Below, piece by piece: positions 1-8,298 of a DNA stretch of 49,139 nucleotides. Source of the stretch: Streptomyces huasconensis (lineage in GTDB: Bacteria; Actinomycetota; Actinomycetes; Streptomycetales; Streptomycetaceae); NCBI GenBank assembly GCA_004010275.1, contig RBWT01000038.1, forward strand, positions 1 to 49,139, given 5' to 3'. How positions within the stretch are numbered: position 1 is the first letter of the stretch; each line of letters opens with the position of its first letter. Under the pieces are notes generated by a model, which searched no databases, was not told the DNA's origin, and saw only the letters and a program-made list of their open reading frames with translations. A program made the position numbers and the translations under genes.

Positions 1-1
1 C

Positions 2-689
2 TCCTCAAGGGCCTCGCCCAGCTCACCCGCCCCCGCCCTGGCCGACGACGAGGACCCCACCGCGCCCCCCCGGCAGCACCACCACCTCCCCGCCCCCCGA
101 GGTCGACTCCAACAGCCCGGGGCTGAAGCTGGCCGACGGGGCCACGCTCGCGCCCGCCAAGGTGCTGGACATCAAGTCCGTCGTCGAGGACCTCGGCGGT
201 GAGGAGCGCCGCGAGGACACCAATACGGACGTCAAGTTCGCGCTGCAGGCGGAGGTCCTGTTCCCCAAGGACAGCGCGAAGCTGAACCCGGAGGCGAACG
301 CCCGTATCAAGGCCATCGCCGAGGAGGCCAAGGCGCAGAAGGCGACGGACGTAAGGGTGTTCGGCTTCACGGACAACCTCGGCTCCTACGGCCACGGCAA
401 GAAACTCTCCCGGCAGCGCGCCGAAGCGGTGCACGACGAACTGGCGGGGCACCTCGGCCCCGAGGTCACCTTCTCCGTACGCGGCTACAGCGAGGACTAC
501 CCGATCGCGGACAACGGCTCCGAGGAGGGCCGGAAGAAGAACCGTCGCGTGGAGGTCTCCTTCCCGCGCGGAACAACCGGCAACAGCACCAGCAACGGCA
601 ACAGCGCCAGCGACATCAACAACACCAGCACCAGCACCAGCAACGGCGACAGCGTCAGCTACAGCGAGACCACCAGCCCCACCCTCTGA
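2..689 (+). CDS. OmpA-family (peptidoglycan-binding) protein, 5' end outside window
   Basis: The C-terminal half is an OmpA/MotB-type domain: a strand with the pattern EVLFPKDSAKLNPEA, then VRVFGFTDNLGS and LSRQRAEAVHDEL, and finally the NRRVEVSFP end. In this family the domain holds peptidoglycan through the D and R residues of such motifs, usually in exported proteins. The last 45 or so residues are a Ser/Asn/Thr-rich tail with repeated SNGNS-like units, probably disordered. The gene starts before the window. Positions 2-64 read well in one frame (ending ALADDEDPTAPP, like the end of a signal peptide region), but from about 72 the good frame is the next one, so there is an apparent one-base insertion in the run of seven C at 65-71. 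Family assignment is firm; the exact role is not known. Confidence 0.75.
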   Translation, partial: PQGPRPAHPPPPWPTTRTPPRPPGSTTTSPPPEVDSNSPGLKLADGATLAPAKVLDIKSVVEDLGGEERREDTNTDVKFALQAEVLFPKDSAKLNPEANARIKAIAEEAKAQKATDVRVFGFTDNLGSYGHGKKLSRQRAEAVHDELAGHLGPEVTFSVRGYSEDYPIADNGSEEGRKKNRRVEVSFPRGTTGNSTSNGNSASDINNTSTSTSNGDSVSYSETTSPTL

Positions 690-778
690 CACGCCTCCCC
701 CTCCCGCCCCCACCAAACCCGCCGCGCCGACCCAAAACCCGCGACGTACAAGAACCGCACCAATGCCACGATTGCCCC

Positions 779-1603
779 ATGAACAACAGCCCCAGCCACC
801 CCACAGAGCCCGCCGACGGCGACCGCACCCCCTCGCCCCGCACCTTCGACGACCTCGTCGCCGAAGCCGAGGCCGCGCCCACCGCCGGCTGGGACTTCTC
901 CTGGTTCGAGGGCCGGGCCACCGAAGCACGGCCCTCATGGCGCTACTCCGAGGCGATGGCGGAGCGCCTCGCGGCGGCGAAAGCCTCGCTCGACATCCAG
1001 ACCGGCGGCGGTGAAGTGCTGGCCTCCGCGGCCACGCTGCCCCCTCTGGCCGTCGCCACGGAGGGCTGGCCCGCGAACGTCGCCAAGGCCACCGCCCTGC
1101 TGCACCCGCGAGGCGTGGCCGTGGTCGCCTCGCCCGAGGACGCCCCGCTGCCGTTCGCGGACGCCGCCTTCGACTTGGTCACCAGCCGCCACCCGGTCCA
1201 GCCCCGCTTCGCCGAGATCGCCCGCGTGCTGCGCCCCGGCGGCACGTACTTCGCGCAGCACGTCGGGCCCGCCAGCGTCTTCGAACTCGTCGAGTACTTC
1301 CTCGGGCCGCAGCCGGCGGAGGTGCGGAACGGCCGCCACCCCGACCTGGAGCGCGCCGAGGCCGAGGCGGCGGGCCTGGAGGTCGCGGACCTACGGGCCG
1401 AACGGCTGCGGATGGAGTTCTTCGACATCGGAGCCGTCGTCCACTTCCTGCGCAAGGTGGTGTGGATGGTGCCCGACTTCAGCGTGGAGAAGTACCGCCC
1501 GCGGCTGCGCGAGCTGCACGAGCGCATTCAGGCCGAAGGCCCCTTCGTGGCGCACAGCTCGCGCCACCTCTTCGACCTCCGCAAGCCCGCCCGGCCCTGC
1601 TGA
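779..1603 (+). CDS. class I SAM-dependent methyltransferase
   Basis: This 274-residue protein has a Rossmann-type methyltransferase fold. Motif I is DIQTGGGE at residues 72-79, a motif II-like PFADAAFDLV lies near 125-135, and ARVLRPGG follows near 155. These are the usual SAM-binding landmarks of UbiE-like enzymes. The substrate cannot be told. The first 25 residues are Pro/Thr-rich and not conserved-looking. The ATG at 779 is preceded by CACGAT six bases upstream, close to the leaderless pattern seen elsewhere in this window, and there is no Shine-Dalgarno. It stands alone, with a hairpin-like sequence downstream. Confidence 0.8.
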   Translation: MNNSPSHPTEPADGDRTPSPRTFDDLVAEAEAAPTAGWDFSWFEGRATEARPSWRYSEAMAERLAAAKASLDIQTGGGEVLASAATLPPLAVATEGWPANVAKATALLHPRGVAVVASPEDAPLPFADAAFDLVTSRHPVQPRFAEIARVLRPGGTYFAQHVGPASVFELVEYFLGPQPAEVRNGRHPDLERAEAEAAGLEVADLRAERLRMEFFDIGAVVHFLRKVVWMVPDFSVEKYRPRLRELHERIQAEGPFVAHSSRHLFDLRKPARPC

Positions 1604-1640
1604 CACCCGCCGCCCCAAGGCCCCCATCCACTCCATCCAT

Positions 1641-1661
1641 CCGTACGTCCAATAAGTACGG
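1641..1661. terminator. possible weak hairpin after the methyltransferase gene
   Basis: CCGTAC at 1641-1646 pairs with GTACGG at 1656-1661 around a nine-base loop, 38 bases after the methyltransferase stop. There is no T tract. It is a short stem and only a candidate. Confidence 0.3.
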
Positions 1662-2029
1662 GGCCCGCCTCATGAGTTGGCCGTGCGCAGGGCACGGTGC
1701 GCGTACGCCTGCGGGCTCGACCCGCGGTGGACGTCACCGGCCCCGGCACCGGCACCCGTCCGGCACCGACAAGACCGACCCGGCGAACAGGACGGAGAAC
1801 ACCGCCTGATGGGGCGATCCGGGCAAAGTCCGCCTCCGTGCCGCACCGCCTCGCAAGCCCCAGACCGCCCCTCAAGCCCCAGAATCGAAGCCTTGATTCC
1901 GCATCGTTATCAATACTGGCTCGATCTGCCCCTAAGCGTCACGTAAGTTCAGACCAAGGCTAATTCACGTGAGCAAAGCCACGCGTGCGGTGCCGCGCGG
2001 TGGAGGGGGCCGCGCGGCGCCGCGAGCCG
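1662..2029. other. intergenic region without a supported gene
   Basis: Several overlapping open frames run through here on both strands, but all have Arg/Pro/Ser-rich translations typical of antisense or out-of-phase GC-rich DNA. From about 1893 to 1972 the sequence becomes clearly AT-richer (CGTTATCAATACTGG, then AAGCGTCACGTAAGTTC), which looks like promoter or regulatory DNA rather than coding DNA. Downstream on the plus strand nothing recognisable starts before the minus-strand DUF192 gene ends. Confidence 0.4.
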
Positions 2030-2425
2030 TCATTCCGGGCCGTGCACGGCGAGCCGCGTGCCCCGGCGCACGCCCCACCCGGCCAGCGACCCGGCCGCCG
2101 CCTCGATCACGTGCCGGGCCCGGGGGCGCGGCAGCCCGATCCGTCCCGGGCGCATCGTCCGAACGGACAGCACGCGCCACTCGCGGTCCAGATAGGCCAC
2201 ATCAACCGCGAACCGCATCCCCACGGTGTGCACGCACCACGCCGGCGTCAGCAGCAGCACCCCCGTGATGCCGGTACGGCCGAGCAGTCCCCGCCGCCGG
2301 GCCCGCGCCGAGTCCGCGATCTCCACGGGAAGCTCCAGAGGGGCCGCAGTGGAGATCCCGGAGACCTCCGTGGAGATCTCCCCGTCGGGCCCCGGAGGCG
2401 GGCCGAAGACCCTCAACGTCGCCAT
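2030..2425 (-). CDS. DUF192 family protein
   Basis: The 131-residue product matches the DUF192 pattern: ARRRGLLGR near residue 45, then PAWCVHTVGMRFAVDVAYLD, a PGR turn, the Arg-rich PRARHVIE helix start, and a final SLAGWGVRRGTRL. DUF192 proteins are small single-domain proteins, often exported; this one has no signal peptide. Function is not established for the family. Start choice: ATG at 2425 has TAACTT (2437-2432 on the minus strand) six bases upstream, so the message is probably leaderless, and no ribosome-binding site is visible. It is separated from the next gene by about 330 bases that carry a probable small RNA. Confidence 0.85.
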   Translation of the reverse strand: MATLRVFGPPPGPDGEISTEVSGISTAAPLELPVEIADSARARRRGLLGRTGITGVLLLTPAWCVHTVGMRFAVDVAYLDREWRVLSVRTMRPGRIGLPRPRARHVIEAAAGSLAGWGVRRGTRLAVHGPE

Positions 2426-2607
2426 CCGGCGAAGTTACCGGCGCGCACACCCGGCGCGTCAAGCACGCGCCCCGCCGCCGGGTCCCCCATGTGGAGTACC
2501 GCCGCGCGCGGCCGAAACCCGCCGCAGAACCCCGGATTCCGCCGGGAGAACGGGCTCTCGGAGTCGTCGCGCGGTCTCGGAGAGTAGTTGTGGCACGCCG
2601 ATGCACG

Positions 2608-2687
2608 CCAAATCCCTCACGAAGGGTTATGGTGGAAACCCCCCCTCGGGCCGGTCCGTCCTCCCCCCCACGGACGGCCGTTTTTTT
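2608..2687 (+). ncRNA. probable 6C RNA (actinobacterial small RNA)
   Basis: 6C RNAs of actinobacteria are defined by two hairpins with runs of at least six C. Here there are two runs of seven C, at 2639-2645 and 2663-2669. The second sits in the loop of a strong stem: GGCC (2649-2652) plus GTCCGT (2654-2659), with one bulged G, pairs with ACGGAC (2670-2675) plus GGCC (2676-2679), and seven T follow at 2681-2687, giving an intrinsic terminator. Upstream, GGGTT (2624-2628) can pair with AACCC (2637-2641). The 5' end is not defined. The family call rests on memory of the motif; the hairpin-terminator is seen directly. Confidence 0.6.
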
Positions 2688-2741
2688 GTGCCCGCGTTCA
2701 AGCCGGGGCCGGGTGACGGCAGGGCAAGATCAACTCCCCGT

Positions 2742-2754
2742 TATGGTCAGGTAC
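2742..2754 (+). promoter_or_regulatory. -10 element of a leaderless transcript
   Basis: TATGGT at 2742-2747 is a TANNNT -10 hexamer that ends seven bases before the ATG at 2755. The upstream ATG at 2743 lies inside this hexamer, which argues against it as the start codon. Confidence 0.5.
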
Positions 2755-3252
2755 ATGTCTGACCACTTCCCCCCACCGCCCAGCGCCCCGAACACCCCGC
2801 AGCCGGGCCTCCCCGCGTACCCGGGCCCCGCGCAGGACCCCGGCCACGCCTACGGGCAGTACGGCTTCGCCCCCGGCCTGCAGGTCCCGCAGCGGATGCC
2901 CGGCGTCGTCCGCGCCGCGCAGATCGTCATTTGGGTCCTCGCCGGGCTCACCGTCCTCGGCTCGGCCATGCTGATCGCCGTTGTCAACCCCGAGACGGCG
3001 GGCGCCGCGCTCGGAGTGAACCTCTGCCTCCTGGTGACGGCCGGCATGGCCTTCCGCTTCGGGAGCGTCGGCAACGGCATCCGCATCACCTGCATCGTCC
3101 TGATGAGCGTGCAGATAGCGATGGGCCTCGGTGGAGCGGCCAACGGCAACCCGGTGGGACTCCTGCCCCTGCTCGGCGCCATCGCCGTCGTCGTCCTGCT
3201 CTCCCAGGGCGCCGCAGGCGCGTGGTTCAAGCGCCCACGCGCCCACAGCTGA
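2755..3252 (+). CDS. small membrane protein with Pro-rich N terminus
   Basis: The 165-residue product begins with about 45 Pro/Gly/Tyr-rich residues (cytosolic, disordered) and then has four hydrophobic segments: VIWVLAGLTVLGSAMLIAVV, a second around GVNLCLLVTAGMAF, a third around CIVLMSVQIAMGL and a fourth around LLPLLGAIAVVVLLS. It ends shortly after in a basic KRPRAHS tail. This plan is common among streptomycete hypothetical membrane proteins and does not give a function. The start at 2755 is preferred over the ATG at 2743 because of the -10 hexamer placed for leaderless transcription. Confidence 0.75.
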   Translation: MSDHFPPPPSAPNTPQPGLPAYPGPAQDPGHAYGQYGFAPGLQVPQRMPGVVRAAQIVIWVLAGLTVLGSAMLIAVVNPETAGAALGVNLCLLVTAGMAFRFGSVGNGIRITCIVLMSVQIAMGLGGAANGNPVGLLPLLGAIAVVVLLSQGAAGAWFKRPRAHS

Positions 3253-3412
3253 CCCACACGCCCACAACCGCTCCGACGCGCCTCAGCCCGCCCCCGCGCT
3301 CCTCAGCCCGACCCCGAGCGCCCAAGCCCGGCCCTGCACGCCCCCACAGAACCGCCGCGGCGCACACATACACCGCGTACGTCGCCTACACCACGTACGC
3401 ACGTACGCCGCC

Positions 3413-4450
3413 TCAGCCGCGCCCCGCCCAAATGTTCGTGCCCGGCGTCGACACCGCGAAGGTGTCGATCGCCGCCAGCTCCTCGTCCGTGAGCTTCGGC
3501 CCGGCCAGGGCCGCCACGTTCTCCTCCAGCTGCGTGACGCTTGATGCGCCGATCAGCGCCGATGTCATCCGCTCGTCGCGCAGCACCCAGTTGAGGGCGA
3601 GCTGGGCGAGCGACTGACCGCGGCCCGCCGCGATGTCGTTGAGGCCGTTCAGCCGGCGCACGACCTCGTCGCTCAGCAGGTCCGGGTCGAGGGACTTGCC
3701 CTGCGTGGCGCGCGAGCCCTCCGGGATGCCCTTCAGGTACTTGTTCGTCAGCAGGCCCTGGGCGAGCGGCACGAAGGAGATGCAGCCCATGCCCGCCTCC
3801 TCCAGCGTGTCGAGCAGCCCGTCCTCCTCCGTCCAGCGGTTGATCATCGAGTACGACGGCTGGTGGATGAGGGCCGGGACGCCCATCTCCCGCAGCAGGC
3901 GCGCGGCTTCGGCGGTCTGTTCGCTGTTGTACGAGGAGACGCCCACGTACAGCGCCTTGCCCTGCTGGACGGCGGACGCGAGCGCGCCCATCGTCTCCTC
4001 CAGCGGGGTCTCCGGGTCGAAGCGGTGGGAGTAGAAGATGTCGACGTAGTCGAGACCCATCCGCTTCAGCGAGGCGTCCAGCGACGACAGCAGGTACTTG
4101 CGGCTGCCCCACTCGCCGTACGGGCCGGGGTGCATGAGGTAGCCGGCCTTGGTGGAGATGACCAGTTCGTCGCGGTACGCGGCGAAGTCCTGCGCGAAGA
4201 TCTTGCCGAAGTTCAGCTCCGCGGAACCGGGCGGCGGACCGTAGTTGTTCGCCAGGTCGAAGTGGGTGACGCCCAGGTCGAAGGCGCGGCGCAGGATCGC
4301 GCGCTGCGTGTCCAGGGCCTTGTCGTCACCGAAGTTGTGCCACAGGCCGAGGGAGACCGCGGGCAGCTTCAGGCCGCTGCGGCCCGTGCGCCGGTACTCC
4401 ATCGAGTCGTAACGGCCCGGGGCCGCGCGGTACGAAGACGTGTCGTTCAT
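3413..4450 (-). CDS. aldo/keto reductase, YghZ/Mgr-like
   Basis: A full-length 345-residue aldo/keto reductase. The catalytic tetrad can be read off as D65 and Y70 in FDLANNYG, K101 in ISTKAGY and H142 in YSHRFD. The insert GPYGEWGSRKYL is typical of the group containing E. coli YghZ (L-glyceraldehyde 3-phosphate reductase). Such enzymes reduce aldehydes with NADPH in the cytosol; YghZ relatives detoxify methylglyoxal and related carbonyls, so that is the best guess for substrate. The ATG at 4450 has TAGCTT six bases upstream, suggesting a leaderless message. Monocistronic, divergent from uppS. Confidence 0.9.
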   Translation of the reverse strand: MNDTSSYRAAPGRYDSMEYRRTGRSGLKLPAVSLGLWHNFGDDKALDTQRAILRRAFDLGVTHFDLANNYGPPPGSAELNFGKIFAQDFAAYRDELVISTKAGYLMHPGPYGEWGSRKYLLSSLDASLKRMGLDYVDIFYSHRFDPETPLEETMGALASAVQQGKALYVGVSSYNSEQTAEAARLLREMGVPALIHQPSYSMINRWTEEDGLLDTLEEAGMGCISFVPLAQGLLTNKYLKGIPEGSRATQGKSLDPDLLSDEVVRRLNGLNDIAAGRGQSLAQLALNWVLRDERMTSALIGASSVTQLEENVAALAGPKLTDEELAAIDTFAVSTPGTNIWAGRG

Positions 4451-4620
4451 GAGGAGAAGCTACTTCAGCGACCTGCACAGAGACCGTCAGCGGCCGGGAA
4501 CCGACCGCGTCACCCGGGCCCGACTTCGGCGGGCGGGCCCCGCAGCGGTAGGGTGTCGCCCTCGGGGACTGCCCTACGCACACCCCTTGAGACCACCATC
4601 TGCTGGAGGGGCTGACAGAC

Positions 4621-5382
4621 GTGAACCTGCGCGACCTGGTGTACGGACTTTACGCACGCCGGGTGGAAGGCCGTCTCGACCACGCCCAGGTGCCCAAGCA
4701 CATCGGGGTCATCCTCGACGGCAACCGCCGCTGGGCCAAGGCGTCCGGGGGGACCACCGCACAGGGCCACCAGGCCGGCGCGTACAAGATCGAGGAGTTC
4801 CTCGGCTGGTGCGCCGAGACCGACGTCGAGGTCGTCACGCTGTGGATGCTCTCCACCGACAACTTCGACCGGCCCGAGGAGGAGCTGACCCCGCTCCTCG
4901 GCATCATCGAGGCCACGGTCCGCTCGCTCGTCGCCGACGGCCGCTGGCGCGTGCACCACGTCGGCGCCCTCGACCTGCTGCCCGCCCGCACCCAGGCCGT
5001 CATGAAGGAAGCCGAGCAGGCCACCCACGACAACACCGGGATACTGGTCAACGTCGCCGTGGGGTACGGCGGCCGCCAGGAGATCGCCGACGCGGTCCGC
5101 TCGCTGCTCCTGGAGCACGCGGACAAGGGCACCAGCCTGGAAGAGGTCGCGGAGAGCGTCGACATCGACCTCATCTCCAAGCACCTCTACACCAGCGGCC
5201 AGCCCGACCCCGACCTGGTGATCCGCACCAGCGGCGAGCAGCGCCTTTCGGGCTTCATGCTCTGGCAGTCGGCCCACTCCGAGTACTACTTCTGCGAAGT
5301 CTTCTGGCCGGCGTTCCGCAAGGTCGACTTCCTGCGCGCGCTGCGCGACTACGCGGCCCGCCACCGCCGCTACGGCGGCTGA
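4621..5382 (+). CDS. uppS: isoprenyl transferase (cis-prenyl diphosphate synthase)
   Basis: The 253-residue protein is a cis-prenyltransferase. Seen motifs are ILDGNRRWAK with the catalytic Asp at residue 33, GHQAGA, LWMLSTDNFDRPEEE, and the C-terminal DLVIRTSGEQRLSGFMLWQSA. The family condenses isopentenyl diphosphate onto an allylic diphosphate to make the long-chain polyprenyl diphosphate carrier for cell-wall synthesis. Streptomycetes carry more than one member, so this may be the undecaprenyl enzyme or a shorter-chain paralogue. The GTG start at 4621 follows GGAGGGG at 4602-4608. It lies upstream of phoH but with 330 bases between, so co-transcription is unlikely. Confidence 0.92.
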   Translation: MNLRDLVYGLYARRVEGRLDHAQVPKHIGVILDGNRRWAKASGGTTAQGHQAGAYKIEEFLGWCAETDVEVVTLWMLSTDNFDRPEEELTPLLGIIEATVRSLVADGRWRVHHVGALDLLPARTQAVMKEAEQATHDNTGILVNVAVGYGGRQEIADAVRSLLLEHADKGTSLEEVAESVDIDLISKHLYTSGQPDPDLVIRTSGEQRLSGFMLWQSAHSEYYFCEVFWPAFRKVDFLRALRDYAARHRRYGG

Positions 5383-5420
5383 ACCGCGTACCGCCCCTGA
5401 GGCCCGGGTCACCGGGAGTT

Positions 5421-5516
5421 AACCAACGCGTCGTCATATGCCCTGGCATGGCCGCGCTGGTTGAAGGGAATAAAGCCTCCAGGTCGACGTCCGAGCAGTG
5501 TCCGAAAGGGACGTCG
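5421..5516 (+). other. structured leader region upstream of the PhoH gene
   Basis: The 330 bases between uppS and the PhoH gene (5383-5712) hold no convincing gene but do hold two stems. AACCAACGCG (5421-5430) pairs with CGCGCTGGTT (5453-5462) with one mismatch pair, with a nested CATATGCC/GGCATG stem; this may be the uppS terminator. CGACGTCC (5485-5492) pairs perfectly with GGACGTCG (5509-5516). Any role as a regulatory leader is inference. Confidence 0.4.
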
Positions 5517-5712
5517 TATCTCAGCGGGCGGCATGGGCCGTCCGCCCGGGAGGCCCTTTGCACCAGGACGACCGTGTGCTCCACGCGGGCGACGTGGAGG
5601 GCCGGCGCTCGGCCCGCGCATCGCGGCCGCGTCCGGTCCGGTTCACACCCGCCGGCCCGCCCGGCATCCCTCCCGTCGCTCAGCGACCTCATCCGAGGGG
5701 GTACGTCCTTCC

Positions 5713-7035
5713 GTGGTGACCAGCACAAAGCGCCGCATGCCCGACAGGCGCACCTATGTTCTCGACACCAGCGTCCTGCTGGCCGACCCGAAAGCCCCGA
5801 CCCGCTTCGACGAGCACGAAGTCGTGCTGCCCGTCGTCGTGGTGACGGAGCTGGAGGCCAAGCGGCACCATCCGGAGCTCGGCTACTTCGCCCGGCAGGC
5901 CCTGCGCCTGCTGGACGACTTCCGCGTCCGGCACGGCCGCCTGGACGCCCCCATCCCGATCGGGGACCTGGGCGGCTCGCTGCGCGTCGAGCTGAACCAC
6001 TCCGATCCCGGCGTGCTCCCGGCCGGTTACCAGCTGGGGGACAACGACTCCCGCATCCTCGCCGTGGCCCGCAACCTCCAGGCGGAGGGGTACGACGTCA
6101 CGGTCGTCTCCAAGGACCTGCCGCTGAGGATCAAGGCGTCCTCGGTCGGGCTGCTCGCCGAGGAGTACCGCGCCGAACTCGCCGTCACGGACTCCGGCTG
6201 GACCGGCATGTCCGAGCTGGCCCTCTCCGGCGAACAGGTGGACCTCCTCTTCGAGGAGGACCAGTTGTACGTCCCCGAGGCGGCCGACCTGCCCGTGCAC
6301 ACCGGACTCACCATCCAGTCCGCGAAGGGCAAGGCGCTCGGCCGCGTCACCGCGGAGGGCAACGTCCGCCTCGTACGCGGTGACCGGGAGGCCTTCGGCA
6401 TCAAGGGGAGGAGCGCGGAGCAGCGGATCGCGCTCGACCTCCTCCTCGACCCGGACATCGGCATCGTCTCGATGGGCGGGCGCGCCGGCACCGGCAAGTC
6501 GGCGCTCGCGCTCTGCGCGGGCCTGGAGGCCGTCCTGGAGCGCCGCCAGCACCAGAAGGTGATGGTCTTCCGCCCGCTGTACGCGGTCGGCGGGCAGGAA
6601 CTGGGCTATCTGCCCGGCACCGAGGCCGAGAAGATGGGCCCGTGGGCGCAGGCGGTCTTCGACACGCTCGGTTCGGTGGCGGGCAAAGAGGTCATCGAGG
6701 AGATCAGCGCGCGCGGGATGCTGGAGGTGCTGCCGCTCACCCACATCCGCGGCCGCTCGCTGCACGACGCGTTCGTCATCGTGGACGAGGCCCAGTCCCT
6801 GGAGCGGAACGTCCTGCTGACCGTGTTGTCCAGGATCGGGGCGAACTCCCGTGTCGTACTGACCCATGACGTCGCCCAGCGCGACAACCTCCGCGTGGGG
6901 CGGTACGACGGAGTGGTCGCCGTCGTCGAGAAACTGAAGGGTCATCCGCTCTTCGCGCACGTCACCCTCACGCGGTCCGAGCGTTCGCAGATCGCGGCCC
7001 TGGTGACCGAAATGCTGGAGGACGGCCACATCTGA
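5713..7035 (+). CDS. PIN domain-PhoH ATPase fusion
   Basis: The 440-residue protein has an N-terminal PIN nuclease domain ([13 protein letters not shown] near residues 14-26, [21 protein letters not shown]) and a C-terminal PhoH ATPase/helicase domain with Walker [14 protein letters not shown] near residue 255 and Walker [12 protein letters not shown] near 355. This PIN-PhoH (PhoH2) plan is known in mycobacteria as an RNA-unwinding and RNA-cutting enzyme. GTG at 5713 is chosen because GAGGGGGT lies at 5695-5702; GTG at 5716 is a possible alternative. The frame is open well upstream, but that stretch reads as Arg/Pro-rich noise. Confidence 0.88.
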   Translation: MVTSTKRRMPDRRTYVLDTSVLLADPKAPTRFDEHEVVLPVVVVTELEAKRHHPELGYFARQALRLLDDFRVRHGRLDAPIPIGDLGGSLRVELNHSDPGVLPAGYQLGDNDSRILAVARNLQAEGYDVTVVSKDLPLRIKASSVGLLAEEYRAELAVTDSGWTGMSELALSGEQVDLLFEEDQLYVPEAADLPVHTGLTIQSAKGKALGRVTAEGNVRLVRGDREAFGIKGRSAEQRIALDLLLDPDIGIVSMGGRAGTGKSALALCAGLEAVLERRQHQKVMVFRPLYAVGGQELGYLPGTEAEKMGPWAQAVFDTLGSVAGKEVIEEISARGMLEVLPLTHIRGRSLHDAFVIVDEAQSLERNVLLTVLSRIGANSRVVLTHDVAQRDNLRVGRYDGVVAVVEKLKGHPLFAHVTLTRSERSQIAALVTEMLEDGHI

Positions 7036-7434
7036 GGCAGTTCACGGCAAACGTACGGAAGTTGACGCCGTCCGGCGAAGCGAAGGAGCCTAGCCGGGCG
7101 GCGTCGGCGTGCGCGGCACTTTCCGCAAAACACCTGGGGCAAACGGGGTGTGAGCTTTCCCACGCAACGGAGAATTGCCTTGCGGTGTCCGGCTGCGGCA
7201 GAGTCTCAGTCCTGTCAGGCCCCGCATGCGACACACCTGTACCCCCAGCGGTACCGAACCCCAGAACTTCATAGTGGCCGTCGCATGCCGCCCGAAGCAC
7301 CACGCGGCGCTCCCCTCACGGGAGTTGCCCACCGGGTCCGTGCCTCCCGTGACCGATCGCAAGCGGAGGCCAGCGTCAGGGGCACGATTGCGTCCGCGAG
7401 GTCACCTATGCGGGCGATGCTGGAAGGAAACCGT
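7036..7434. other. long leader/intergenic region upstream of the secreted transglycosylase-like gene
   Basis: About 400 bases without a gene. Short stems include CTCCC/GGGAG at 7310-7324 and GCCTCC/GGAGGC at about 7342-7370. Genes for streptomycete cell-wall hydrolases often have long leaders with a cyclic-di-AMP (ydaO) riboswitch. I looked for its conserved GGTGAA and CGAACCCGACAGCTxACC blocks and did not find them. Confidence 0.4.
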
Positions 7435-8163
7435 GTGAGCCGGATTTCGGTCCGGGGATTCGCCGTGGCGTCAGCCACCGCGGTCACCACCGTCGGAGCT
7501 GTCGTGGGTGTCGCCTCGGGCAACACCCAGCCCTCGAACACGAACGACTTCGAGGCAGCGGCCAGCGACGCGACGCTCCTCGCAGAGATCCCCGCGGGTC
7601 AGCAGGCCCAGGTCCAGACCGCGTCCCTGACGCAGCAGGCCGACGCGCAGGCCATGGCCGCCGACACCGCCGCGAAGAAGACCGCCGCGGAGGAGGCCCG
7701 CAAGCAGGCCGCCGCATCGGCGATCGAGAAGCAGCGGGCCGCGGAGAAGGCGGAGGCCGCCGAGAAAGCGCAGAAGGCCGCCGCCAAGAAGGAGCGCGAG
7801 GACAAGGCCGAGACCAAGGCCAGCCGCTCCTCGGCCCGCGACGCCTCCAGCTTCACCCCCCAGGGCTCCTACACGGTCGCTCAGGTCCAGGCGATGGCAC
7901 GGCAGATGGTCCCCGGCGACCAGTTCCAGTGCTTCAGCAACATCGTCAACCACGAGTCCACGTGGAACTACAAGGCCGTCAACGCCTCCTCGGGTGCCTA
8001 CGGCCTCGTCCAGGCGCTGCCCGGTTCCAAGATGGCCTCGGCGGGCGCCGACTGGCAGACCAACCCGGCCACGCAGATCAAGTGGGGCCTGAACTACATG
8101 AACGACCGCTACGGCAGCCCCTGCGGCGCCTGGGACTTCTGGCAGAACAACAACTGGTACTAG
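7435..8163 (+). CDS. secreted SLT/lysozyme-like domain protein
   Basis: The 242-residue product starts with a short basic stretch and a hydrophobic segment (signal peptide or anchor, about residues 5-28). An Ala/Lys/Glu-rich coiled coil follows at about 80-130, then a C-terminal transglycosylase-like domain from about residue 150. The catalytic Glu is probably E174 in NHESTWNYKAVN, followed by SSGAYGLVQALPGSKM and the end WDFWQNNNWY, a pattern typical of streptomycete cell-wall lytic proteins. It should act on peptidoglycan outside the membrane. GTG at 7435 is preferred because GGAAGGA lies at 7422-7428; an in-frame ATG at 7408 lacks a site. A strong terminator follows. Confidence 0.85.
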   Translation: MSRISVRGFAVASATAVTTVGAVVGVASGNTQPSNTNDFEAAASDATLLAEIPAGQQAQVQTASLTQQADAQAMAADTAAKKTAAEEARKQAAASAIEKQRAAEKAEAAEKAQKAAAKKEREDKAETKASRSSARDASSFTPQGSYTVAQVQAMARQMVPGDQFQCFSNIVNHESTWNYKAVNASSGAYGLVQALPGSKMASAGADWQTNPATQIKWGLNYMNDRYGSPCGAWDFWQNNNWY

Positions 8164-8192
8164 CCGCACCCCGGTTCTGCCGCGCTCAACCC

Positions 8193-8233
8193 CGGGAGAC
8201 CCCCCACCGTCCTACGGTGGGGGGTTTCTCCCG
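8193..8233 (+). terminator. strong hairpin terminator
   Basis: CGGGAGACCCCCCACCGT (8193-8210) pairs with ACGGTGGGGGG plus TTTCTCCCG (8214-8233), with one extra T on the 3' side. It lies 30 bases after the transglycosylase-like gene. Confidence 0.8.
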
Positions 8234-8298
8234 TGTACGGTCGGTGCGGACGGCTCCAGGGGGGAGTGGTGGAGAAAGACCGGGGTAGAGGACGGATC

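Noticed and set aside
2202..2606. A minus-strand open frame over the DUF192 gene and the region before it
   Set aside because: Arg/Thr/Gly-rich, no domain, and it conflicts with the better DUF192 frame.
4440..6383. A 647-residue open frame over uppS and phoH
   Set aside because: Arg/Pro/Gly-rich out-of-phase reading of two clear genes.
7081..7434. Possible ydaO (c-di-AMP) riboswitch in the leader of the transglycosylase-like gene
   Set aside because: The conserved GGTGAA and CGAACCCGACAGCTxACC blocks are not present.
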